DNA of 64,000 bases from Aquabacterium sp. NJ1 (GTDB lineage: Bacteria > Pseudomonadota > Gammaproteobacteria > Burkholderiales > Burkholderiaceae_C): contig NZ_JRKM01000001.1 in assembly GCF_000768065.1 (NCBI RefSeq), positions 2,294,001 through 2,358,000 of the forward strand, read 5' to 3'. Of this stretch, positions 35,700-43,230 are shown piece by piece (positions within the stretch are counted from its first letter, which is position 1; every line of letters begins with the position of its first letter). The position numbers and the translations under genes are program-made. The notes below the pieces were generated by a model. That model saw nothing but the letters and a program-made list of their open reading frames with translations. It made no database searches and was not told the origin of the DNA.

Positions 35700-37316
35700 A
35701 TGCCCGCTCTGCGCACTGCCCTCAACACCAAATCCGAGTCTTACCGCGCCGCCGTGGCGCGCATGACCGAGCGCCTGGACCAGGTACGCGCCCTCGAAAA
35801 ACAGGTGCGCGACGGCTCCGCCGACAAGCGCGACAAATTCGAAAAACGCGGCCAGTTGCTGCCGCGTGAACGCGTGGCCCGCCTGCTCGACCGCGACTCG
35901 CCCTTCCTCGAGCTCAGCACCCTCGCCGGCTTGGGCATGCACGACGACGACGGCAAGAAGAGCGTGCTGGGCGGCGGCACCATCATCGGCATTGGCCTGG
36001 TGGCTGGCAAGCGCTGCCTGGTCACCGCCAGCGACAGCGCGCTCAAGGGCGGCACCATCTCGCCCATGGGCCTCAAGAAGGGCCTGCGCGCCCAAGAGAT
36101 CGCCCGCGACAACAAGCTGCCCCTGATCTGCCTGGTGGAATCGGGCGGCGCCAACCTGATGTACCAGGCCGAGATCTTCGTGGACGGCGGCAAGAGCTTC
36201 GCCAACCAGGCGCGCCTCTCGGCCATGGGCATCCCGCAGATCGCCGTGGTGCATGGTTCGTCCACCGCGGGTGGCGCCTACCTGCCCGGCCTGTCCGACT
36301 ACGTGATCCTGGTGAAGGGCCGCTCCAGCATCTACCTGGCTGGCCCCCCGCTCGTGAAGGCCGCCATCGGCGAAGACGCCACCGACGAGGACCTGGGTGG
36401 CGCCGAGATGCACGCCAGCGTGACCGGCCTGGGCGAGTACCTGTCGGACAACGACGCACACGCCATCGCCATGTGCCGCGACCTGCTGGACAAGCTGCAA
36501 TGGGACACGGTCGAGGTTGAGGGCCGCAAGCCCGTCATCGCCCCGCTGTTCAACGAAGAAGAACTGCTGGGCTGCGTGCCGGCCGATGACCGCGAGCCCT
36601 TTGACAGCCGCGAGGTCATCGCCCGCATCGTCGACGGCTCGGACTTCCTCGAATTCAAGGCCAACTACGGCAGCGAGACCCTGTGCGGCCACGCCCGCAT
36701 CAACGGCCACCTGGTCGGCATCCTGGGCAACAACGGCCCCATCCAGCCGCAAGGCTCGACCAAGGCCGCGCAGTTCATCCAGCTGTGTGATCAATCGGGC
36801 ACGCCGCTGGTCTTCCTGCAGAACACGACCGGCTACATGGTGGGCTCGGCCGCTGAACACGGCGGCGCCATCAAGCATGGCTCCAAGATGATCCAGGCCG
36901 TGGCCAACGCCCGTGTGCCCAAGTTCACCATCACGCTCAATGGCTCATTCGGCGCCGGCAACTACGGCATGTGCGGCCGCGGTTTCGACCCGCGCTTCAT
37001 CTTCAGCTGGCCTTCTGCCCGCACCGCCGTGATGGGTGGCGCGCAAGCCGCCAAGGTGATGGAGATCGTCACGCGCGGCAAGATGGAACGCGCCGGCATG
37101 CCGGTGAACGACGCCATGCTCGAAGGCATGTCCGCCGAGATCCGCAAGCGCCTGGATGCCGAATCCAACGTGCTGTTCGGCACCGCCCGCCTGTGGGACG
37201 ACGGTGTCATCGACCCGCGCGACACCCGCCGTGTGCTGGCCCTGTGCCTGGACATGGCCCTCGAAGCCGACAAGCGCCAGCTGCGCGGCAACACCTTTGG
37301 CGTGGCGCGCCTGTAA
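35700..37316 (+). CDS. atuC: Acyl-CoA carboxylase, carboxyltransferase subunit (AtuC/LiuB type)
   Basis: Carboxyltransferase (beta) subunit of a biotin-dependent acyl-CoA carboxylase, 538 residues, working with the biotin carboxylase subunit four genes on. Crotonase-like halves with family motifs are seen: LVESGGANLMYQAEIF, HGSSTAGGAYLPGLSD, GAEMHASVTGLGEYL and FLQNTTGYMVG. Substrate could be geranyl-CoA or 3-methylcrotonyl-CoA. Gene order (carboxyltransferase, dehydrogenase, hydratase, biotin subunit) equals atuCDEF rather than liuABCD, and the neighbouring hydratase has AtuE-like features. First gene of the operon. Confidence 0.8.
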   Translation: MPALRTALNTKSESYRAAVARMTERLDQVRALEKQVRDGSADKRDKFEKRGQLLPRERVARLLDRDSPFLELSTLAGLGMHDDDGKKSVLGGGTIIGIGLVAGKRCLVTASDSALKGGTISPMGLKKGLRAQEIARDNKLPLICLVESGGANLMYQAEIFVDGGKSFANQARLSAMGIPQIAVVHGSSTAGGAYLPGLSDYVILVKGRSSIYLAGPPLVKAAIGEDATDEDLGGAEMHASVTGLGEYLSDNDAHAIAMCRDLLDKLQWDTVEVEGRKPVIAPLFNEEELLGCVPADDREPFDSREVIARIVDGSDFLEFKANYGSETLCGHARINGHLVGILGNNGPIQPQGSTKAAQFIQLCDQSGTPLVFLQNTTGYMVGSAAEHGGAIKHGSKMIQAVANARVPKFTITLNGSFGAGNYGMCGRGFDPRFIFSWPSARTAVMGGAQAAKVMEIVTRGKMERAGMPVNDAMLEGMSAEIRKRLDAESNVLFGTARLWDDGVIDPRDTRRVLALCLDMALEADKRQLRGNTFGVARL

Positions 37317-37387
37317 GGCCGCCGCGCACCCACACCAGACACCACATCACACCATCGCCCCGCCGCGACAGACCCGAGGAGACCACC

Positions 37388-38545
37388 ATGCAATTCACCG
37401 CTGAACACAAGCAGATCGCCGAAACCGTCAAGCGCTTTTGCGAAGCCGAGATCAACCCCTACGTGAAGGAATGGGAAGCCGCCGAGACCTTCCCCGCCCA
37501 TGAAGTCTTCAAGAAGATGGGCAACCTGGGCCTGCTGGGCGTGAAGTACGACACCGAGTACGGTGGCCTGGGCCTGGACTTCTCCTACTCGATGGTGGTG
37601 GCCGAAGAGCTGGGCGCCATCCCCTGCGGCGGCGTGCCCATGGCCATTGGCGTGCAGACCGACATGTGCACCCCCGCCCTGCACCGCTTCGGCTCGCACG
37701 AGCTGAAGAAGGAATACCTGGCCCCGGCCATCGCCGGCGACATGGTCGGTTGCATCGGCGTGTCGGAAACCGGTGGCGGCTCCGACGTGGCCGCGCTCAA
37801 GACCTCGGCCCGCGTGGAAGGCGATGACTACGTCATCAACGGCTCCAAGATGTGGATCACCAATGCCACGCAAGCGGACTGGTGCTGCCTGCTGGCCAAC
37901 ACGTCCGACGGCCCGGTGCACAGCAACAAGTCCATGATCATCGTGCCGATGGATGCCAAGGGCATCACCACGCAGAAGATCAAGAAGATCGGCATGAACT
38001 CGTCGGACACGGCGCAGATCTTCTTCGACAACGTGCGCGTGCCCCGTCGCAACCTGGTCGGCACCGAAGGCGCCGGCTTCATGATGCAGATGATCCAGTT
38101 CCAGGAAGAGCGCCTGTACGGTGCGGCCAACTCCCTGAAGATGCTCGACAAGCTGATCGACCTGACCATCGAGTACTGCAAGGAACGCCACACCTTCGGC
38201 CAGCCCCTGATCAACAACCAGGTCATCCACTTCCGCCTGGCCGAGCTGCGCACCGAAGTCGAGCTGCTGCGCTCGCTGGTCTACCGTGCCGTCGACGGGT
38301 ATGTGCAAGGCCAGGACGTGACCCGCATGGCCTCGATGGCCAAGCTCAAGTGCGGCCGTCTGATCCGCGAAGTGGCCGACAGCTGCCTGCAGTACTGGGG
38401 CGGCATGGGCTTCACGTATGACAACCCCATCTCGCAGGCTTACCGCGATGGCCGCCTGGTCTCCATCGGTGGCGGCGCCGACGAAATCATGCTGGGCATC
38501 ATCTGCAAGTTCGAGGGCACGCTGCCCAAGAAGGTCCGCAAGTAA
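37388..38545 (+). CDS. atuD: Acyl-CoA dehydrogenase (citronellyl-CoA/isovaleryl-CoA type)
   Basis: Flavoprotein of 385 residues. SETGGGSDVAALKT and WITNATQADW are substrate/FAD motifs. At the place of the usual YEGT glutamate it reads IGGGADEI, and a glutamate is found in helix G (QEERLYGA), the arrangement of dehydrogenases for beta-branched acyl-CoAs such as isovaleryl- and citronellyl-CoA. Order in the operon suggests AtuD. Start at 37388 has AGGAG upstream; longer frames overlap the upstream gene. Confidence 0.8.
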   Translation: MQFTAEHKQIAETVKRFCEAEINPYVKEWEAAETFPAHEVFKKMGNLGLLGVKYDTEYGGLGLDFSYSMVVAEELGAIPCGGVPMAIGVQTDMCTPALHRFGSHELKKEYLAPAIAGDMVGCIGVSETGGGSDVAALKTSARVEGDDYVINGSKMWITNATQADWCCLLANTSDGPVHSNKSMIIVPMDAKGITTQKIKKIGMNSSDTAQIFFDNVRVPRRNLVGTEGAGFMMQMIQFQEERLYGAANSLKMLDKLIDLTIEYCKERHTFGQPLINNQVIHFRLAELRTEVELLRSLVYRAVDGYVQGQDVTRMASMAKLKCGRLIREVADSCLQYWGGMGFTYDNPISQAYRDGRLVSIGGGADEIMLGIICKFEGTLPKKVRK

Positions 38546-38566
38546 TCAGCCAGGGCGCCATACGCG

Positions 38567-39403
38567 ATGACCACCTCCACCATCCAGGTCCAGCTCGACA
38601 AGGGCATCTGCACCATCACGCTCAATCGGCCTGAAGTGCGCAATGCCATGTCCCTGACCATGATCAACGAGTTGCTGACCACGCTGCGTCAGGCCGAAGA
38701 AGACGCCAGCGTGCGCGTCATCGTGCTGCGCGGCGCAGGCGGCCACTTCTGTGCCGGCGGCGACATCGGCGACATGGCCCAGGCCCGCATGAAGCTGGCC
38801 GCCGTGCAGGCCGAAGAAGCCAAGACCGGCGTGAAGGCATCGGGCCCCAGCCCGGTGGCCCAGGTCAACGCACAATTCGGGCGCCTGTGCCTGGCCTTTG
38901 CGCGCACCACACTGCCCGTGGTCACCGTGCTGGAAGGCACCGTGATGGGCGGTGGCTTCGGCCTGGCCTGCGTGTCCGACGTCACCCTGGCGCTGGACAA
39001 CGTGAGCTTTCGCCTGCCCGAAACTTCGCTGGGCATCATCCCCGCGCAGATCGCACCCTTCCTGGTCGAGCGCCTGGGTTATGCCGAAGCCAAGCGCCTG
39101 TCGGTCACTGGGGCCAAGATCAATGCGCAAGACGCCCTGACCATCCGCCTGGTGCACGAAGTGCATGGCAGCGCAGACGCGCTCAACGACGCCCTGGCCA
39201 ACACCATCGCCAGCATCATGGCCTGCGGCCCGCAAGCCATCGCCACCACCAAGAACCTGCTGGCCCGTGCGCGCAGCACGCCCGCAGAAGACCTCATCGA
39301 CGATGCGGCCGAGTTGTTCGCACAAGCCGTGCTCAGCGACGAAGGCCAGGAAGGCACCAGCGCTTTCATGCAAAAGCGCAAGCCCTCGTGGGTACAGACA
39401 TGA
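38567..39403 (+). CDS. atuE: Enoyl-CoA hydratase/isomerase (AtuE-like)
   Basis: Crotonase-fold enzyme of 278 residues. Oxyanion-hole segments are HFCAGGDIGDM and MGGGFGLACVSD. Of the two crotonase glutamates, the first is glycine (GGGFGLA) and the second is kept (LPETSLG), as in glutaconyl-CoA hydratases of leucine and terpene pathways. SLGIIPAQIAPFLV with PAQI is, as far as I recall, closer to isohexenylglutaconyl-CoA hydratase AtuE than to LiuC (PAVIS). It follows the dehydrogenase gene by 21 bp. Confidence 0.78.
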   Translation: MTTSTIQVQLDKGICTITLNRPEVRNAMSLTMINELLTTLRQAEEDASVRVIVLRGAGGHFCAGGDIGDMAQARMKLAAVQAEEAKTGVKASGPSPVAQVNAQFGRLCLAFARTTLPVVTVLEGTVMGGGFGLACVSDVTLALDNVSFRLPETSLGIIPAQIAPFLVERLGYAEAKRLSVTGAKINAQDALTIRLVHEVHGSADALNDALANTIASIMACGPQAIATTKNLLARARSTPAEDLIDDAAELFAQAVLSDEGQEGTSAFMQKRKPSWVQT

Positions 39404-39414
39404 ACCACCCCCTA

Positions 39415-39477
39415 CGCGCTTCGCGCGCCCCCTCAAGGGGGCAACACCAATGGACCGGCGAAGCCGGATCCATGGTG
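39415..39477. repeat. Three-hairpin intergenic palindromic element
   Basis: Three consecutive hairpins: CGCGC-TTC-GCGCG (39415-39427), CCCCC-TCAA-GGGGG (39428-39441) and an imperfect 15-bp stem closed by GAA (39445-39459 with 39463-39477). It lies in the operon between the hydratase and biotin-carboxylase genes. Similar multi-hairpin extragenic elements are, from memory, common between genes in Comamonadaceae. Confidence 0.65.
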
Positions 39478-39522
39478 TTCGCTGGATGAGAACGAGTACT
39501 GGCAAGTTCACTGCGAAACATC

Positions 39523-41535
39523 ATGTTGAAAAAAATCCTGATTGCGAACCGCGGCGAGATCGCCTGCCGCGTGATCCGCACGGCCCGCAAGCTGGGCTAC
39601 CGCACCGTGGCCGTGTTCAGCGAAGCCGATGCGCAGGCCCCGCACGTCAGCCTGGCTGACGAAGCCGTGTGCATCGGCCCCGCGCCCGCCGCCGAGTCCT
39701 ACCTCAAGGTCGACGCCTTGCTGGAGGCCTGCCGCAAGACCGGCGCCAACGCCATCCACCCCGGCTACGGCTTCCTGTCGGAAAACGCGGGCTTTGCACA
39801 AGCCTGTGCGGATGCCGGCGTGATCTTCATCGGCCCCTCGCCTGAAGCCATCCGCGTGATGGGCGACAAGGCCGGTGCCAAGAAGGAAATGATCCGCGCC
39901 GGCGTGCCCACCGCACCGGGCTACCTGGGCGCCGACCAGAACGACGAGACCCTGATCGCCGAAGGCAAACGCCTGGGCTTCCCGCTGCTGGTCAAGGCCG
40001 TGAGCGGCGGTGGTGGCCGTGGCATGCGCCTGGTGCATCAGGCCGACGAACTGCAGCAGGCCATCACCAGCGCCCGCCGCGAAGCCCAAAGCGCCTTTGG
40101 CGACGGCACGCTGATGCTGGAGCGCCTGGTGCTCGACGGCCGCCACATCGAGATCCAGGTCTTCGCCGACAGCCATGGCAACGCCGTCTACATCGGCGAG
40201 CGCGACTGCACGGCCCAGCGCCGCCGCCAGAAGGTGATTGAAGAATCGCCCTCGCCCGTGGTCAGCCCCGCCATGCGCGAAGCCATGGGCCGCGACGCGG
40301 TGCTGGCCGCCAAGGCCATCAACTACTGCGGCGCCGGCACCATCGAGTACATCGTCGACCAGGACCTGAACTACTACTTCCTGGAGATGAACACCCGCCT
40401 GCAGGTGGAGCACCCGGTCACCGAAATGATCTCGGGCCTCGATCTGGTCGAGTGGCAACTGCGCGTGGCCGCCGGCCAGCCGCTGCCCTTGAAGCAGGAA
40501 GAGATCAAGCTGCAAGGCCACGCCATCGAAGCGCGCCTGTACACCGAAGACCCGTATGCCGGCTTTGCACCGCAGACCGGTGACATCGCCTGGTGGCGCC
40601 CCACCCAGGCCCTGTACGACGGCGTGCGCATCGACGACGGCATCGTCGAAGGCGGCACCGTGACGCCACACTACGACCCCATGGTGGCCAAGCTCATCGT
40701 GCACGGCCGTGACCGTGACGACGCCATCCGCCGCCTGATCACCACGCTGGACGATGCGCCGCTGCTGGGCCTCAAGCACAACGCGCGCTTCCTGCGTGAC
40801 CTGATCGACCACCCACGCTTCCGTGCCGGCACGATGACGACCACGCTCATCGACCAATGGCAGACCGACAACGAAGCCATCCTGCAGCGCCCCGTCGCCA
40901 CGGATGAAGCCTGGCTCGTGGCCGCCGCCGTGATCGCCGCACGCACCCAGCACAAGGCGGTGGGCACCCACGCTCCTGCCCTGCGTGCCGACAGCGTCAG
41001 TGGCTTTGATGTGCCCCTGGCTTGCGATGGCGCCAAACGCACGCTGCGTGTGCAGGGCCAGCGCAATGGCCGCTTCCTGGTCAGCCTCACGCCCACCGAT
41101 ACGCCACACGATCTGCGCCTGATCAACCACGACACGAGCGCGCGTGGCGGCGTGCTGCGCTATGAGCTCGACGGCGTGCAGCGCAGCCTGCTGGCCGTGT
41201 GGTGCGAAGGCTCGGCCGGCGACGAACTGCACGTGGTGCAACAAGCTTCGACCTTCGTGTTCAACGAGGTCTCGGCCTGGCCTGATGCCGGCAATGCGGC
41301 GGACCCCAGCCGTGCGCTGTCCCCAGTGGCCGGCACCGTGGCCCAGGTCCTGGTCAAGGCCGGTGACACCGTGGTGGCCGACCAGCCACTGCTGAGCATC
41401 GAAGCCATGAAGATGGAAATGTGGTTGTCCGCCCAGGCCCCGGGCGTGATCAAGGCCGTGTACGTGCAAGCGGGCGAACAAGTGCAGGCCAAGACCCTGC
41501 TGATCGACATCGAACTCACAACGAAGGAATCGTGA
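39523..41535 (+). CDS. atuF: Acyl-CoA carboxylase, biotin carboxylase/BCCP subunit (AtuF/LiuD type)
   Basis: Alpha subunit of 670 residues that carboxylates its own biotin with ATP and bicarbonate. Biotin carboxylase domain in the first 450 residues (KILIANRGEIACRVIRTAR, SGGGGRGMRLV, MNTRLQVEHPVTE), a linker domain, then a C-terminal biotinyl domain with EAMKME where the lysine is biotinylated. Pairs with the carboxyltransferase gene at the head of the operon. Separated from the hydratase gene by 119 bp containing a palindromic element. Confidence 0.85.
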   Translation: MLKKILIANRGEIACRVIRTARKLGYRTVAVFSEADAQAPHVSLADEAVCIGPAPAAESYLKVDALLEACRKTGANAIHPGYGFLSENAGFAQACADAGVIFIGPSPEAIRVMGDKAGAKKEMIRAGVPTAPGYLGADQNDETLIAEGKRLGFPLLVKAVSGGGGRGMRLVHQADELQQAITSARREAQSAFGDGTLMLERLVLDGRHIEIQVFADSHGNAVYIGERDCTAQRRRQKVIEESPSPVVSPAMREAMGRDAVLAAKAINYCGAGTIEYIVDQDLNYYFLEMNTRLQVEHPVTEMISGLDLVEWQLRVAAGQPLPLKQEEIKLQGHAIEARLYTEDPYAGFAPQTGDIAWWRPTQALYDGVRIDDGIVEGGTVTPHYDPMVAKLIVHGRDRDDAIRRLITTLDDAPLLGLKHNARFLRDLIDHPRFRAGTMTTTLIDQWQTDNEAILQRPVATDEAWLVAAAVIAARTQHKAVGTHAPALRADSVSGFDVPLACDGAKRTLRVQGQRNGRFLVSLTPTDTPHDLRLINHDTSARGGVLRYELDGVQRSLLAVWCEGSAGDELHVVQQASTFVFNEVSAWPDAGNAADPSRALSPVAGTVAQVLVKAGDTVVADQPLLSIEAMKMEMWLSAQAPGVIKAVYVQAGEQVQAKTLLIDIELTTKES

Positions 41536-41537
41536 TC

Positions 41538-42422
41538 ATGGACAAGGCCATTCTGACCTGCGCCCTCACCGGCGTGCTCACCGACCCGGCGCAACACCCC
41601 GTGCCGGTCACGGCTGCCCAGATGGCGGCCGCCGCGCGCGAAGCCTTCGATGCCGGCGCATCCATCATGCACGTGCACCTGCGCCGCCAGGAACCCGGCA
41701 TGGGCCGCTTCCCCAGCTGGGACCCGGCCGTGGCCGCCGAGATCGACACGGCCATCCGTGCCGCCTGCCCCGGCGTCATCATCAACCTGACCACGGGTGT
41801 GGTGGGCCCGGACATCTCCGGCCCGGCCGCCTGCATCCGCGCCGTGCGCCCCGAGATTGCCGCCTGCAACGCCGGCAGCCTGAACTACCTGAAGATCAAA
41901 GAGAACGGCCAGTGGGCATGGCCCCCGATGCTGTTCGACAACCAGGTCGACAAGGTCAAGGCCATGATCGACGTCATGAACGAAACCGGCACGCGCCCCG
42001 AGTTCGAATGCTTCGACGTGGGCATCGTGCGCTCGGTGGAGATGTACCAGAAGGCCGGCATGGCCGACTACCTGGAGTACAACTTCGTGATGGGCGTGGC
42101 CTCGGGCATGCCGGTGGATGCCGACCTGCTCAAGCTGCTGGTGAAGTACCGCAAGCAAGGCACGACTTGGCAGACCACCTTGATCGGCCGCGAAGAGATC
42201 TGGGCCGTGCACCAGGCCACGGCAGACCTGGGCGGCATGCTGCGCACCGGCGTGGAAGACACCTTCTACCTGCCAGGTGGCGAGCGCACATCGGGCAATG
42301 GCCAGCTGATCGAAGCCCTGGCACAGTGCGCGCGCAATGCGGGGCGTGAGGTGGCATCACCCGCTGAAGCCCGTCAGATGCTGGGCTTGAAGCCTGCGGC
42401 GGAGCATGGCGTGAAGGCTTGA
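41538..42422 (+). CDS. BKACE (DUF849) beta-keto-acid cleavage enzyme
   Basis: Zinc-dependent enzyme of 294 residues in the 3-keto-5-aminohexanoate cleavage family, which splits beta-keto acids using acetyl-CoA to give acetoacetate and a new acyl-CoA. Seen are the metal pair in MHVHLRR, NLTTGVVGP, CNAGSLNYLK, PEFECFDVG and the C-terminal GVEDTFYLPGGERTSGN. It starts 3 bp after the biotin-carboxylase stop with GAAGGA upstream, so it belongs to the operon. It occupies the place where liu operons have HMG-CoA lyase. Substrate unknown. Confidence 0.85.
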   Translation: MDKAILTCALTGVLTDPAQHPVPVTAAQMAAAAREAFDAGASIMHVHLRRQEPGMGRFPSWDPAVAAEIDTAIRAACPGVIINLTTGVVGPDISGPAACIRAVRPEIAACNAGSLNYLKIKENGQWAWPPMLFDNQVDKVKAMIDVMNETGTRPEFECFDVGIVRSVEMYQKAGMADYLEYNFVMGVASGMPVDADLLKLLVKYRKQGTTWQTTLIGREEIWAVHQATADLGGMLRTGVEDTFYLPGGERTSGNGQLIEALAQCARNAGREVASPAEARQMLGLKPAAEHGVKA

Positions 42423-42446
42423 GTCAAAGCCTACTACGCCACACTC

Positions 42447-42473
42447 GCGCTGGCTACGCGACGTTGCCAGCGC
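42447..42473. terminator. Hairpin between convergent genes
   Basis: GCGCTGGC (42447-42454) and GCCAGCGC (42466-42473) form a perfect 8-bp stem with an 11-nt loop. It lies 25 bp after the carboxylase operon and 8 bp before the end of the convergent lipoprotein gene. No U-tract on either side, so termination is only likely, not certain. Confidence 0.45.
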
Positions 42474-42480
42474 ACACCAC

Positions 42481-43185
42481 TCACGCCCAAGGCACCGTTT
42501 CGACCATGAAGGGTACCGTTGCGGCCTGGGTAATTTGGAACGGATATCTGGCGAAGGTATTGCTTTTTGGCATCACCTTAGCTGCGTCCGTTGGATAAAA
42601 AACCAGGCCGTTGAACGTCAACAGAAATGATCCAGTCGTGATGCCATTTGCATCGACGCTCGTGCTCATTCCCGACAGGACGACATTGCCGCTTGACCTC
42701 ATCTCGTAGTCGAGATGGAATGATCGGCTATCCAGGTCGTTGGGGTTGACCATCACTTGCCCCAACGTCAATCCGGCCCCTGGCGCAAACGTAGAAGGGG
42801 CCAAGCCAAGAGCGACGTTAATCAGCTTGAGATGAATCAGGCGAGTCCATTTGATGCCGGTCGTGTCGAGAACCGTATTCTGCAGACTCACCCACATGGT
42901 CGATCCGTTCAAGACGGCCTGTCTTCCCGCATCTGGCGCAATGGAGGGGCCACCAAAATCGGCAGTGAAGATGTTGTCTATGGAGCTGGTAGCCGTTGGA
43001 TACGGCGAGAACAGCGCTTGCGGACTGGTTGTGGTTCCTTGAGCGTAGGCGCGCCCATCGGTGCCACCTTGCCCACTGGAACCGGCGGTACTCGCGGGCG
43101 AGTCGCCGCCGCCACCGCATCCAGCCAGCGGCAGCAAGGTCAAGGCCGGTGCACCAATGACGATCGATCGTCTGATTTTGTCCAT
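42481..43185 (-). CDS. Hypothetical lipoprotein, 234 aa
   Basis: Lipoprotein: basic N-terminus, hydrophobic core and lipobox LAGC followed by four glycines and a Ser/Gly linker. The mature domain (about residues 60-234) looks beta-rich and is not recognised. The start at 43185 is fixed by GGAGG 5 nt upstream. The GH5-like gene ends 45 bp upstream on the same strand, so they are probably co-transcribed. Base composition is lower in GC than in the flanking carboxylase operon, hinting at acquisition together with the hydrolase gene. Confidence 0.75.
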   Translation of the reverse strand: MDKIRRSIVIGAPALTLLPLAGCGGGGDSPASTAGSSGQGGTDGRAYAQGTTTSPQALFSPYPTATSSIDNIFTADFGGPSIAPDAGRQAVLNGSTMWVSLQNTVLDTTGIKWTRLIHLKLINVALGLAPSTFAPGAGLTLGQVMVNPNDLDSRSFHLDYEMRSSGNVVLSGMSTSVDANGITTGSFLLTFNGLVFYPTDAAKVMPKSNTFARYPFQITQAATVPFMVETVPWA

Positions 43186-43230
43186 GAATTCCTCCAATTC
43201 GTTTAGTTCGAAGCTGCGATGTGTCCTGGA

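Noticed and set aside
35700-41535. Firm assignment of the operon as liuABCD (leucine pathway)
   Set aside because: Gene order is carboxyltransferase before dehydrogenase, the hydratase has PAQI rather than PAVIS, and no HMG-CoA lyase follows. The LiuR-like operator alone does not decide the substrate.
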